From Streptomyces spinoverrucosus (GTDB lineage Bacteria > Actinomycetota > Actinomycetes > Streptomycetales > Streptomycetaceae), in the NCBI RefSeq assembly GCF_006539505.1, contig NZ_BJND01000038.1:1-64000 (forward strand): a DNA stretch of 64,000 bases, read 5' to 3'. The notes below the pieces were generated by a model. It had not been told where the DNA came from and searched no databases. It saw only the letters and a list, made by a program, of their open reading frames with translations. The translations under genes were made by a program, and so were the position numbers. The first letter of the stretch is position 1, and each line of letters opens with the position of its first letter. Positions 8,696 through 16,373 of the stretch are shown here, piece by piece.

Positions 8696-9286
8696 TCAGG
8701 AGGCGTACGGGCGTGTCGCCTTCGCCTCGCGCAGCGCGCGGGCCCACCACAGCAGCTGGTCGAGCATGAGCTTGGCCGCGGATTCCGCGCCCTCGGGGTC
8801 GGCGGGGAAGCGGCCCTCGGCGTCGTAGTGTTCGAGGATCCTGGGGAAGGTGACGATGTCCTTCATCCCCACGCAGTGGAACTCGGCGAAGATCTGCCGC
8901 AGATGTTCGATCGCGCGCACCCCGCCGGCCGTGCCGAGCCCGTAGCCGACGAAACCGACCGGCTTGGCCTGCCACTCCGACTGGAAGCTGTCGATGAGGG
9001 TCTTCAGCGGGCCGGGGACGCTGCGGTTGTACTCCGGTACGACCACGACGTACGCCTCGGCCCCAGTCAGCCGTGGTCGCAGCGCCGCCGCTGCCGGGTC
9101 GTCCGCGTCGAGGCTCGCGGGCAGCAGGTGGTCGGCCACGTCGACGACGTCCAGCACCAGGTCGTCGTGGCGCGCGGCCACCCGCGCGAACCAGCCCGCG
9201 ACGTCCGGCGCGAGCCGTCCGTCCCGGGCGGAGCCGACGAGCAGCGTGACCCGCACCGGGCGGGTCACCGGACCGGCCGTGCTCAT
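8696..9286 (-). CDS. NADPH-dependent FMN reductase
   Basis: A 196-residue flavodoxin-like reductase. The early LLVGSARDGR loop binds FMN phosphate, and VVPEYNRSVPGPLKTLID is the characteristic catalytic segment, followed by the GYGLGTAGG loop. It should reduce FMN, or a quinone, with NADPH. The ATG overlaps the stop of the preceding gene as ATGA, so translation is coupled to the F420-type protein. It may feed reduced flavin to cluster oxygenases or reduce a quinone intermediate; both are inference. Confidence 0.85.
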   Translation of the reverse strand: MSTAGPVTRPVRVTLLVGSARDGRLAPDVAGWFARVAARHDDLVLDVVDVADHLLPASLDADDPAAAALRPRLTGAEAYVVVVPEYNRSVPGPLKTLIDSFQSEWQAKPVGFVGYGLGTAGGVRAIEHLRQIFAEFHCVGMKDIVTFPRILEHYDAEGRFPADPEGAESAAKLMLDQLLWWARALREAKATRPYAS

Positions 9287-9687
9287 CGCCGTACCGCCGG
9301 ACTCGGCGTGGCCACCGGCGTCAGCGCCAGGAACTCCTTGGCGTCGACGCGGGAGAGGATACGGCGGGTCAGGGCCGGCATCTTCGTGGTGCCGTCGTCG
9401 GTGAAGACGACCGGGTTGGTGACCCGGACGCGCCGGCCCCGGGTGGTGATCTCGCAACCGCCCGCCGCCAGCACGTTCTTGACCCAGTCGGAGCCGGGCC
9501 CGTACGGCAGTGTGATGACGATGTCCTCGCCGCGCCGGAACAGCTTCACCGGTGTGGCGAACTCGCGCCCCGACTTACGGCCGCGGTGGTGCACCTTCCC
9601 GAACCCGGGCAGCCGGCTGAACAGCGGGCCCACCAGGTGGTTGGCGAACTTCCGGTTGAAGCGGGCCACTTTCCTGTCGATCGGCAC
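9283..9687 (-). CDS. Deazaflavin (F420)-dependent nitroreductase family protein
   Basis: A 134-residue single-domain protein of the Ddn/DUF385 family. The GKVHHRGRKSGREFATPV segment and the VITLPYGPGSDWVKN motif form the split-barrel F420 site in known members. Family members reduce quinones, enones or nitro groups with F420H2. Start is a GTG with GGGAGGG upstream. It overlaps the FMN reductase downstream by four bases. A role in reducing a polyketide quinone is plausible but unproven. Confidence 0.8.
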   Translation of the reverse strand: MPIDRKVARFNRKFANHLVGPLFSRLPGFGKVHHRGRKSGREFATPVKLFRRGEDIVITLPYGPGSDWVKNVLAAGGCEITTRGRRVRVTNPVVFTDDGTTKMPALTRRILSRVDAKEFLALTPVATPSPAVRR

Positions 9688-9786
9688 GGATCTTCCCTCC
9701 CTCTGATTCGTCTCTCGCCGCTGAGCACCGGGCGGGCGCCGGGCCGTGTCTCGGCGGCCGGCGCCCGTCCGGATCGGGGCGTGCGG

Positions 9787-10278
9787 TCAGGCGGCGGGCT
9801 TGCCCGCGCCGGGGCCGCCGTTCGCGCCGGCCGGGGTCAGCGGGCCGACCGGCTTGCCGCCGGACTTCAGGAAGCGCTCCAGGGTGAAGTTGTCGACGAT
9901 GCCCCAGCGCTCGGCGATCCGGTCGCCCTCGAAGCGGAACCAGATGATCGCCTGGTGCTGCACCTGCAGACCGGTCGCCGGGATGCCGATGAACGGGCCG
10001 GTGTGCTTGCCGTGCATCACCCAGCGGATCGCGGCCTTGTCGCCCATCGAGATGAAGTCGAGGATCTCGTAGCGGATGTCGCTGAACGCGGACTGCTGGA
10101 TCTTGATGGTGTGCTTGAACGCCTCCGGGCCCCGCATGGAGTCGTCGTGGCTGCCGTTGTTGCGGAAGTCCGCGGTCAGATAGCGGTCGGCGGCCGAGAG
10201 GTCGCCGAGGTCCAGGCCCTCGTGGAAGACCTTCTCGATGACTTCCCGCTGCTGCTCGGCGGTGAGCGTGGTGGGCAT
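9787..10278 (-). CDS. SnoaL-like polyketide cyclase/hydroxylase-fold protein
   Basis: A 163-residue ester-cyclase-type SnoaL protein. The pattern VFHEGLDLGDLSAADRYL, then MRGPEAFK, then WVMHGKHTGPFIGIPATG and RIAERWGIVDN is typical of the alpha+beta barrel used by nogalamycin-type cyclases and by accessory hydroxylation partners. It is probably a tailoring enzyme on the aromatic core. A clear GGAGAAC lies before the ATG, which is 3 bp from the stop of the second SnoaL-like gene, so the two are co-expressed. Cyclase versus hydroxylase cannot be separated by sequence. Confidence 0.82.
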   Translation of the reverse strand: MPTTLTAEQQREVIEKVFHEGLDLGDLSAADRYLTADFRNNGSHDDSMRGPEAFKHTIKIQQSAFSDIRYEILDFISMGDKAAIRWVMHGKHTGPFIGIPATGLQVQHQAIIWFRFEGDRIAERWGIVDNFTLERFLKSGGKPVGPLTPAGANGGPGAGKPAA

Positions 10279-10281
10279 GCG

Positions 10282-10863
10282 TCAGTTCTCCTTCGTTGCC
10301 GCGTTGTTCGCGGGTGTGGTGGCCGGTGTGTTCGCGGATGCGTTGCCGCGGGTGTCGAGCGTCGTGGCGTCGACCTGGGTCACGCCCCTGGGCACGGCTC
10401 CCGTGGTCCACACGATGCGCAGCCGCAGCCGGTCGAAGCGCCAGCCGTCCGGAGTGCGCCGGGCCGTGCCGGTGAACCGGCCGCCGAGCTGGAAGTACTC
10501 GGAGGGGTCCGGCGGCACGGGCGAGCCGTGGTGCACATGGGACGCGATCAGGCTCCAGCTGAGCCCGGCCCGGTCGCCGTCGAGGTCGACCGAGCAGTCG
10601 GAGCCGTGGTGGTGGGTACGGCCCCAGCGCGCCATGATCTCGGTGGTGAAGCCGCCGACACCGGTGACGCCCCGGTGGCTGCCCACCGGGAAGGTCATCT
10701 CGATGTCCTCGGTGAACAGGGACTTGGCCCAGGCCTCGCCGAATTCGCCCTCGTCGAGGCTGGCCAGATAGCGGCCGGCGAGCTTCTGCAGCTCGGCGAG
10801 GTCGGTCAGCCGGGCGATCCCGGCGGCCAGGGCGGCCGGATCCGCCGCCTGGGGCCGGGTCAT
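10282..10863 (-). CDS. SnoaL-like (NTF2-fold) protein
   Basis: A 193-residue NTF2-fold protein of the SnoaL_4-type: a LAELQKLAGRYLASLDEGEFGEAW helix followed by a strand-rich core with FTEDIEMTFPVG and THHHGSDCSVDLDGDRA, ending in a low-complexity Ala/Thr/Asn tail of about 30 residues. Relatives are cyclases, isomerases or dehydratases in polyketide pathways. Its ATG overlaps the stop of the preceding small gene (ATGA). Together with the next gene it gives the cluster two NTF2-fold proteins in series. Confidence 0.75.
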   Translation of the reverse strand: MTRPQAADPAALAAGIARLTDLAELQKLAGRYLASLDEGEFGEAWAKSLFTEDIEMTFPVGSHRGVTGVGGFTTEIMARWGRTHHHGSDCSVDLDGDRAGLSWSLIASHVHHGSPVPPDPSEYFQLGGRFTGTARRTPDGWRFDRLRLRIVWTTGAVPRGVTQVDATTLDTRGNASANTPATTPANNAATKEN

Positions 10864-11231
10864 GACACCCGGCGCGCTTGGGTCGTGGCGTCCGTCGCGT
10901 AGATCACGACGCCGTCCGGACCGTGCACGACGGCCTTGCCCTCGCCGGTGAGCGTGTCACCGTCACGGCGGGCGGCGATGTCGATCTGGATGTAGGCGGC
11001 GCGGTGGCCGTTGGGGCTGATCTGGGTGACGTCGAGGTTGAAGTCCTCGCGCAGCGAGAACTGCAGCTCGGTGTCGCTGGTCACGGTCCAGGAGCCGGTG
11101 CCGGTGCTCTTCTTCGTCGTGACCGAGAGCGAACCGTCGTGCTCGAAGGTGACCGTGTAGTCGTCCACCTCGCCGTCGTGCGTGACCGTACCCGTCCAGC
11201 GACCGACGGGCGTCCAGGTAGAAACAGGCAT
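10860..11231 (-). CDS. Small beta-rich protein, cluster-associated, function unknown
   Basis: A 123-residue protein with alternating strands and no clear signal peptide: WTGTVTHDGEVDDYTVTFEHDG, then GTGSWTVTSDTELQFSL, then GEGKAVVHGPDGVVIY. The pattern suggests a small beta-barrel or lipocalin-like binding fold. I do not recognise a characterised family. The ATG at 11231 follows GAGGAA; the frame stays open upstream across a hairpin and repeats, but that part looks like leader. It is the first gene of the operon that continues through both SnoaL-like genes. The leader contains promoter B, a terminator-like hairpin and three tandem repeats. Confidence 0.6.
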   Translation of the reverse strand: MPVSTWTPVGRWTGTVTHDGEVDDYTVTFEHDGSLSVTTKKSTGTGSWTVTSDTELQFSLREDFNLDVTQISPNGHRAAYIQIDIAARRDGDTLTGEGKAVVHGPDGVVIYATDATTQARRVS

Positions 11232-11250
11232 CGACCACACTTCCTCTAGT

Positions 11251-11284
11251 CGGGGAAACACCCGGGGAAACACCGGGGAAACAA
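11251..11284. repeat. Three 11-12 bp tandem repeats in leader B
   Basis: CGGGGAAACAC occurs at 11251, 11263 and 11274, between the terminator-like hairpin (11283-11328) and the start of the 11231 gene. Leader C has the same order of hairpin, repeats, gene; leader D has repeats first. Confidence 0.7.
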
Positions 11285-11328
11285 AAAATCCGCATCCAGG
11301 TCGGGAACACCGACGTGGATACGGATTT
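11283..11328 (-). terminator. Hairpin with T-run in leader B (attenuator candidate)
   Basis: Arms 11286-11304 and 11310-11328 are complementary at 17 of 19 positions with a 5-nt loop. On the minus strand the stem is followed by six T residues (11288-11283). Promoter-like element B is upstream (11357-11387) and the coding start (11231) is downstream, so transcription must pass it. Confidence 0.75.
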
Positions 11329-11356
11329 CGAGTCAGGGCATGAAGCCGCCGGAAAA

Positions 11357-11387
11357 AGTGTGACACCTTGGCCCGAGCTTCGTCAAC
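11357..11387 (-). promoter_or_regulatory. Conserved promoter-like element B
   Basis: On the minus strand GTTGAC, 16 nt, TGTCACACT. It matches elements A, C and D except for A in place of G at the third-last base. It would drive the operon beginning at 11231, with a leader of about 120 nt. Confidence 0.6.
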
Positions 11388-11410
11388 TCCGGCTTTTTCA
11401 ACGGGAAAGA

Positions 11411-11450
11411 AGCAGCTCCCACGGCCTGGGGGACGGCCGTGGGAGCTGCT
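11411..11450. terminator. Perfect 16-bp stem-loop after the HTH gene pair
   Basis: AGCAGCTCCCACGGCC (11411-11426) is exactly complementary to 11435-11450, with an 8-nt loop. On the minus strand a T/C-rich stretch follows. It lies about 160 bp downstream of the small HTH gene stop and just upstream of promoter B, fitting a terminator that insulates the two units. Confidence 0.65.
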
Positions 11451-11487
11451 CAACGGGATCCCCGCACGGATCCGCGTTTTCTTCGTG

Positions 11488-11559
11488 ATGGCCCAGTTGA
11501 TGGCCCAGTTGATGGCCCAGTTGATGGCCCAGTTGATGGCCCAGTTGATGGTCCGGTTG
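11488..11559. repeat. Six-copy 12-bp tandem repeat
   Basis: Five perfect copies of ATGGCCCAGTTG (11488-11547) and a sixth with two changes (11548-11559). The array lies between the HTH gene stop (11608) and the 11411-11450 stem-loop. Its length is a multiple of three, so long frames stay open on both strands, but no start with a good ribosome site or codon-like pattern supports a gene. Slippage array, or a binding array of unknown function. Confidence 0.85.
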
Positions 11560-11607
11560 ATAAATGCGATGCCCTTATTCAACGGCGCCGTTGCCGAAGA
11601 TCGGGAA

Positions 11608-11799
11608 TTACCTGGAATCGTCGCGGCGAGTCAGCCGGAACAGTTCGTCCAGGTCGTACTCCGCCCGCTGCGGACCGCCGTACCGGGTGATCTTCCGGCG
11701 GCTCGCCCACTTGCGGATGGTGGCCTCGGACACCCCCATCGCGAGGGCGGCCAGTTCCGTCGAGACCCTCCGTCGCCTGCGGTTCTCCTGCTCCGTCAC
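11608..11799 (-). CDS. Small helix-turn-helix protein (MerR/excisionase-like)
   Basis: A 63-residue protein that is almost entirely one DNA-binding domain: RVSTELAALAMGVSEATIRKWASRRKITRYGG, with a short wing YDLDELFRL. This matches the helix-turn-helix_17/excisionase type that binds DNA as small dimers. The GTG start overlaps the stop of the preceding gene (GTGA), so the pair is translationally coupled. It could control mobile-element or cluster genes; no target visible. Confidence 0.75.
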   Translation of the reverse strand: MTEQENRRRRRVSTELAALAMGVSEATIRKWASRRKITRYGGPQRAEYDLDELFRLTRRDDSR

Positions 11800-12440
11800 G
11801 CGACCTCACCCTTCAGCCGGTCGGCCACCCGCATCCACTGGTGCGGCGGCAGCGCGTGCCCGGCGTCGCAGGTGACATGGCTGGGTACCCGGCCGCCACC
11901 CGCGGACATCACCCCGAACAGCGTGCCGTCGCACCCCGGCTCCAGACACGAGCCGAGCGGGAACCTGCGCACCTGGCCGGGACCGAACAACTTGCCGAAG
12001 GCGGCGAGCAGTTCGGTGACCTCCTCGTCGAAGTCGATGGCCGCGGGATGGCGGGCCAGCCACGGCAACTGCTCCTGCAGAAACCGCACCAGGCTGCCCA
12101 CCCGGGGCTCCCGGGGCCGCGGCGTCCGGTCGCGCCGCTCGTCCACCACGAGCCGTGCCCACTGCGCGAGTACGTCGGTGACCTGGGCCCGCAGGGTCAC
12201 CGCGCTGTCGTCCAGCACGATGCCCACGGTGCTCCGGCTGCCACTGACCCGCTCGCGCAGCCGGGTCGGGGTCTGGGTGAGGGCCTGATCGCTCTCTTCG
12301 TAGAGTTCGAGCAGAGCGCGCAACTCCCGGTGCAGCCGGCCCACGCACCTGGCGCAGATCCGACCGCACAGGGGCACGCAGTCCCTGCTCCTGTGATCGT
12401 CGGCGAGTTGCCGAACCTCGTGCATCCGATCCCCCCGCAT
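11796..12440 (-). CDS. Zinc-finger-like protein, OvmZ-type hypothetical
   Basis: A 214-residue protein with CGRICARC at about residues 25-32 and a C-terminal CLEPGCDG...CDAGH set, both possible metal ligands, around a helical middle with a conserved VGSLVRFLQEQLPWLARHP stretch. It resembles the OvmZ family that sits next to a short HTH protein in many Streptomyces loci, including polyketide clusters; this resemblance is from memory of the pattern. The ATG at 12440 follows AGGAG. No enzymatic motif. A role as partner of the small HTH protein is the simplest inference. Confidence 0.6.
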   Translation of the reverse strand: MRGDRMHEVRQLADDHRSRDCVPLCGRICARCVGRLHRELRALLELYEESDQALTQTPTRLRERVSGSRSTVGIVLDDSAVTLRAQVTDVLAQWARLVVDERRDRTPRPREPRVGSLVRFLQEQLPWLARHPAAIDFDEEVTELLAAFGKLFGPGQVRRFPLGSCLEPGCDGTLFGVMSAGGGRVPSHVTCDAGHALPPHQWMRVADRLKGEVA

Positions 12441-12641
12441 CTCTGGGTTCTCCTGAGACTTCCTCCATGCTCGCGGCCGCCCCTACGCGCTTCAACGCAG
12501 GTCCGTTCAGGGTTTCGGCAAGCATCTGCAGTTGTGTGAACGGACCGTCAGGGCAGTGTGAGATGGCCTGAACTCACCATTTGCCGGGGGCGGTCCTCGG
12601 CAAGGCTTGAAGACTGGCCGAGCGGTTTGATAGACATGAAG

Positions 12642-12668
12642 AAGATACCGTTCGACCAGTTTTTTTAG
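12642..12668. promoter_or_regulatory. Candidate butyrolactone-receptor operator upstream of the response regulator
   Basis: The AT-richer stretch AGATACCGTTCGACCAGT with a flanking T-run resembles autoregulatory (ARE) operators bound by ArpA/ScbR-type receptors and sits about 65 bp before the JadR1-like gene. The dyad is imperfect. Inference only. Confidence 0.35.
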
Positions 12669-12732
12669 TACCCCCTTCAGACCCGTGTCGGACTGCTCCG
12701 ACGTGGGCGGGCCACGGCGCTGGGAGACACCG

Positions 12733-13530
12733 ATGAGGACCGTTCTGATCGTCGATGACGATGACGGCGTGGCCGAATCGCTCGCGCAGGCCCTGACCGT
12801 GCACGGGTTCGTCCCGCAGCGGGCCGCGACCGGGGCCGACGCGCTGGACCTGCTGGACGACGTCTCGCTCGTCGTGCTCGAACTCGCCCTGCCGGACCTG
12901 GCCGGGCACGAGGTGTGCCGGCGCATCCGGGAGCGCTCCTGTGTGCCGATCCTCGCGATGAGCGACCGGGCCGAGGAGCTGGACCGGGTGATGGCGTTCC
13001 ACATGGGCGCGGACGCGTTCGCCTACAAGCCCGTGGGCTCCTACGAGTTGATCGCCCGCGTCCAGGCGCTGTTCCGGCGCAGCGGCACCTGCCCCTGGCA
13101 CGAGGAGCACCGCAGTCGGCCGCAGACCCCGGACCGGGGCGGGCCCGGCACCACCACGCCCCCCGCGTCCGCCGTGACGGCCTCCCGGGACACCCTCGGC
13201 GCCGGTCCCCTCCAACTCGACCTGCGCACCCGCACGGTCGCCCTGCACGGCGAGGAGATCCCGGTCACCCGGCGGGAGTTCGACCTGCTGGCGCTGCTCA
13301 TGCAGGAGCCCGGCACGGTGCACCGGCGGCAGGACATCATGGCCCAGGTCTGGGACGAGAACTGGTTCGGCTCCACCCGCACCCTCGACGTCCATGTCGG
13401 CTCCCTGCGCGGCAAGCTGGGCAACCGCGAGTGGATCGAGACGGTACGCGGCATCGGCTACCGCCTGGTGGTGCCCCCCGAGGCACCGGCACCGACGCGA
13501 CAGCCGACAGCGGACCGGACGCGCGGCTGA
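12733..13530 (+). CDS. OmpR-family orphan response regulator, JadR1-like atypical
   Basis: A 265-residue regulator with a receiver domain (1-110), a Pro/Thr linker and a winged-helix Trans_Reg_C domain (about 155-250: LDVHVGSLRGKLG, TVRGIGYRL). D8, D9, S77 and K99 occupy normal receiver positions, but the phosphoacceptor is Glu50 (VVLELALPD) instead of Asp. No histidine kinase is nearby. This combination matches atypical cluster activators such as JadR1, which respond to end product instead of phosphate. ATG chosen for GGGAGACACCG spacing; a GTG at 12685 is upstream. Probably the pathway activator, regulated in turn by the butyrolactone genes next to it. Confidence 0.85.
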   Translation: MRTVLIVDDDDGVAESLAQALTVHGFVPQRAATGADALDLLDDVSLVVLELALPDLAGHEVCRRIRERSCVPILAMSDRAEELDRVMAFHMGADAFAYKPVGSYELIARVQALFRRSGTCPWHEEHRSRPQTPDRGGPGTTTPPASAVTASRDTLGAGPLQLDLRTRTVALHGEEIPVTRREFDLLALLMQEPGTVHRRQDIMAQVWDENWFGSTRTLDVHVGSLRGKLGNREWIETVRGIGYRLVVPPEAPAPTRQPTADRTRG

Positions 13531-13531
13531 G

Positions 13532-13615
13532 CCCCCGCCCCCGGCGCATCCTCCCGGCGTAACCCCGCCCTCGTCCCCGCCCCCGGCGCATCCTCCCGGC
13601 GTATCCCCGCCCTCG
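13532..13615. repeat. Two 42-bp tandem repeats
   Basis: 13532-13573 and 13574-13615 differ at two positions only. They sit between the response-regulator stop and the terminator at 13640. Recent tandem duplication of a C-rich spacer. Confidence 0.85.
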
Positions 13616-13639
13616 CCCCCGCCGCCCCCGGCGTCACGA

Positions 13640-13686
13640 CCGTGCCCCCTCCCCGCCTTTTCTTCTTCGGCGGGGAGGGGGCACGG
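13640..13686. terminator. Bidirectional terminator between response regulator and afsA-like gene
   Basis: A perfect 18-bp stem (13640-13657 with 13669-13686) around an 11-nt T/C loop, between convergent genes. Confidence 0.8.
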
Positions 13687-13696
13687 CCCGTGTCGC

Positions 13697-14674
13697 TCAG
13701 GCGTCGGGTACCTCGGTGTCCAGGACCGTGACCGTGCAGCGGCCGACCACGGAACCCCCCTGGTGGAACTCCACGGTCAGGCTGCGCCGGCCCAGTTCGC
13801 CCACCGTCGGCTCGGAGGCCGACACCACGCAGGGCAGGTCCAGTTCGACGTACCGATGGAACGCGGCGTCGCAGCCGACCAGCAGGCCGTGCGGCAGTCC
13901 GAGACGGGCGAGCGCCGCCTGCCGGGCGGCCTCCATGACGAGCATGCCCGGCACATGGTCCACCGGGTGGTCGAACAGCACCGGGTGGGTGGCGTCGACG
14001 CGCAGCAGGTGCACGCCCCGGTCGTTGCCGGCCTCCCCGCCCGGCACGCCCAGTACGACGTCGAACTCCCTGGTGCGGCCCACCAGTTCGGGCTGTACCG
14101 CCGGGACGAGCGTGCACGCCGGACGGACCTCGGCCCGCTCCCCGCGCAGTCTGCGGTACACCGCCGGGGCCACGCAGTCGGTGGCGGCGTACCCGTGGCC
14201 GATGAGGGTGCCGTCCCGGTGGGCGAGGACGTCACAGGCGAAGGACACGACGTGCTCGCGTCGGCAGCGGATGTCCTTGAGCGTCACTTCCAGCACCACG
14301 TTGGCCGGTGCCCCGCCCAGGCGGGCCCCCTCCTCGGTGATCTCGAACGACGTGCTCTTGGTGAGGAACCGCTGGCCCTGCGGGATACCGAGCGCCTGGT
14401 GGGCGAGAAGCAGCCCGGCCTGACGTATCGATTCACCGAGCAGCATGGGGTCGTGCCAGCGCCCCGCGACCGGGCCGTAGTAGCTGTGACCGCGGGCCCA
14501 CTGGGCACCCACGCGGTACACGTCCCTTCTGTGGGGCCTCACCCCCGTGATGAGGACCTCCGAGACCGCCGCACGGTGCACCAGCCAGCGCGGCACCGTG
14601 CGTTCAAAGAGGTCGACCTCCCCGTTATCGAGAGTTAAAAATTCCAGCCGGTCGGCTTGCACAAGTGGACTCAT
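13697..14674 (-). CDS. A-factor/gamma-butyrolactone biosynthesis protein (AfsA family)
   Basis: A 325-residue AfsA-type protein with two hot-dog repeats: the first around HRAAVSEVLITGVRP and the second around LFDHPVDHVPGMLVMEAARQA, the most conserved family block. AfsA enzymes condense a beta-ketoacyl thioester with dihydroxyacetone phosphate, giving the butenolide precursor of the signalling lactone. The ATG at 14674 has AGGAGG upstream and is preferred to a GTG at 14764. It is divergent from the ArpA-like receptor gene at 14895, the usual arrangement. The hormone made cannot be predicted. Confidence 0.9.
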   Translation of the reverse strand: MSPLVQADRLEFLTLDNGEVDLFERTVPRWLVHRAAVSEVLITGVRPHRRDVYRVGAQWARGHSYYGPVAGRWHDPMLLGESIRQAGLLLAHQALGIPQGQRFLTKSTSFEITEEGARLGGAPANVVLEVTLKDIRCRREHVVSFACDVLAHRDGTLIGHGYAATDCVAPAVYRRLRGERAEVRPACTLVPAVQPELVGRTREFDVVLGVPGGEAGNDRGVHLLRVDATHPVLFDHPVDHVPGMLVMEAARQAALARLGLPHGLLVGCDAAFHRYVELDLPCVVSASEPTVGELGRRSLTVEFHQGGSVVGRCTVTVLDTEVPDA

Positions 14675-14894
14675 CGTGTGCCTCCTGAGGCGCGGAAGGA
14701 ACGCGGCCTTCCGCGAGCGGAACAGGACAGGGCTTACATGGGCCGCCGTCGTGCATGGCAACACCGCTGGCGTTAGCGTACTAGCTGACTGGTTTTTTTT
14801 CTCTCAGACATGGCAGTCTCTTGCCAGGGACTTCGGGGGCACCGGCGGGCTGGGCGACCATGAACGGCCCAGCGATGGACAGGAGGTAGGCACA
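14675..14894. promoter_or_regulatory. Divergent afsA-tetR promoter region
   Basis: 220 bp between divergent starts. The AT-richer segment 14774-14806 (GTACTAGCTGACTGG plus a T-run) is the likely place for an ARE-type operator controlled by the receptor. No perfect dyad is visible. Confidence 0.35.
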
Positions 14895-15575
14895 GTGGCC
14901 AGGGCGAGGCAGGAACGGGCCGAGATCACCCGTCAGGCGATCCTTGACGGGGCAGCGGCAGCCTTCGACGCGACCGGCTTCGGCGGCACGAGCCTGAGCG
15001 ATGTCGCACAACAGGCGGGCGTCACCAAGGGCGCGCTCTACTTTCACTTCGCGTCCAAGGAAGCCCTCGCTCGGGCGCTGGTCGACGAGCAGTTCCAGTC
15101 CACCGACCTGATCGCCGGGGAGTTGATGCCGGGCGTGCAGACGGTGATCGACATGGGGCACCGGCTGGCGCACGGACTGCGCAGCGACGTCCGACTGCGT
15201 GCCGGGATAAGGCTGGTGGTGGAGTTCGGTTCCTTCGTCGACCCCGACCCCGCACCGTACAACTCGTGGATCAGCATCGTGCGGGACTGCCTGGCACCCG
15301 CCCAGGGCCGCGGCGATCTGTTCCCGGAGATCAACGTCAGCGATCTGGCGACGTTCGTGTGCGGCTCGTTCACCGGCCTGCAGCTCACGTCGTACGTCCG
15401 CACCGGCCGCGACGACCTGCACGAGCGGGTCACGGACATGTTCCGCTATCTGCTCCCCGGCATCGTCCCGCCGGACCGCCGCGCCGAGTTCCAACCGGCA
15501 GGCTCCGCCAAGTGCCGTGCCGAGCTGGGACTTCCGGCACTCGACGAGGAGAATCCCGTGGAACGGGCCGAATGA
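14895..15575 (+). CDS. TetR regulator, gamma-butyrolactone receptor-like
   Basis: A 226-residue TetR protein. The HTH is typical of ArpA/ScbR receptors (DATGFGGTSLSDVAQQAGVTKGALYFHF, about 24-52). The ligand domain keeps the Trp in PYNSWISIV that lines the lactone pocket of known receptors. GTG start with AGGAGG eight bases upstream. It is divergent from the afsA-like gene, so it probably represses afsA and itself, and the downstream activator, until the lactone binds. It could also be a pseudo-receptor that binds antibiotic. Confidence 0.85.
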   Translation: MARARQERAEITRQAILDGAAAAFDATGFGGTSLSDVAQQAGVTKGALYFHFASKEALARALVDEQFQSTDLIAGELMPGVQTVIDMGHRLAHGLRSDVRLRAGIRLVVEFGSFVDPDPAPYNSWISIVRDCLAPAQGRGDLFPEINVSDLATFVCGSFTGLQLTSYVRTGRDDLHERVTDMFRYLLPGIVPPDRRAEFQPAGSAKCRAELGLPALDEENPVERAE

Positions 15576-15665
15576 CCGGTAGGCCGACAACGCTGTCGCG
15601 GCGAGCTACGACCCGCGGGACGGCCTGCGCGCTGACTGGGCGTCAGCTGCGGATGTTCCGGCGCC

Positions 15666-16337
15666 TCACTGCACGGACGGGGCCGTAGTCCGTACCGTCC
15701 GCAGACCGTCCTCCGACGCCAGCGCGGGCAGGGTCAGTTCCCACAGGTCGGCCAGCCACATCTCGCACTCGTCCGCCGGTACGCCCAGCCAGGTCAGCGT
15801 CTCCAGGCCGGAGACGGCCGCCGCCACCGGCGTCCGTGCCGACGACTCCGGTACGGAGCGGCCGAGTTCACCGGCGCGGCGGGCCTCGTCGAGCAGACCG
15901 CCCAGCCGGCCCAGCCACTGCCCGTAGAAGTCGGGGGGGCCGTCGTCCCCGGGTACGCCCCGCCCGGACACGAGGCCGTCGGCGTCCCCCGGCTCGCGCT
16001 CGCGCGCGATCCGCACCGACGCGCGCACGAACACGTCCTCGCGCAGCAGCCGCCCCAGCACATAGGTCAGGTCGACGACGAGTTGCAGATACGTCCCCCC
16101 GGCCGCCTCCAGCTGGAGCACCGTGCGCTCCATGACCTCCCGGCCGCGTTCCTGCACGGCCATGGCGACCTCGTCCTTGGTGGAGAAGTGGAAGAACAGC
16201 GCTCCCTTGGTCACCCCGGCATGGCGGCTGATGTCGGCGAGTGTGGCCCGCACGTACCCGTGTTGCGCGAACTGCTCGGCGGCGGCGACCACCAGCCGTT
16301 CCATGGTCCGCTCCGAGCGTTTCTGTTTGCCTGCCAT
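15666..16337 (-). CDS. Second TetR regulator, butyrolactone receptor homologue
   Basis: A 223-residue TetR protein with a closely related HTH (QHGYVRATLADISRHAGVTKGALFFHF) and a Trp in DFYGQWLGRL, convergent with the first TetR gene. Such pairs often consist of a true receptor and a pseudo-receptor (as JadR3/JadR2). The ATG follows GAGGAG. A dyad GTATG-N8-CATAC lies 37 bp upstream at 16374-16391 and is the probable autoregulatory operator. Which of the two binds the lactone cannot be told. Confidence 0.82.
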   Translation of the reverse strand: MAGKQKRSERTMERLVVAAAEQFAQHGYVRATLADISRHAGVTKGALFFHFSTKDEVAMAVQERGREVMERTVLQLEAAGGTYLQLVVDLTYVLGRLLREDVFVRASVRIAREREPGDADGLVSGRGVPGDDGPPDFYGQWLGRLGGLLDEARRAGELGRSVPESSARTPVAAAVSGLETLTWLGVPADECEMWLADLWELTLPALASEDGLRTVRTTAPSVQ

Positions 16338-16373
16338 CCAACCGCTCCTCGAAGCAACCCCGTTACACCTCCT

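Noticed and set aside
11488..11559. CRISPR-like array
   Set aside because: Repeat unit is 12 bp with no spacers and no cas genes.
11232..11582. Upstream extension of the 123-aa protein through the repeats (Asn-Trp-Ala-Ile repeats)
   Set aside because: It would cross promoter B, a terminator hairpin and two repeat arrays; the ATG at 11231 has its own ribosome site.
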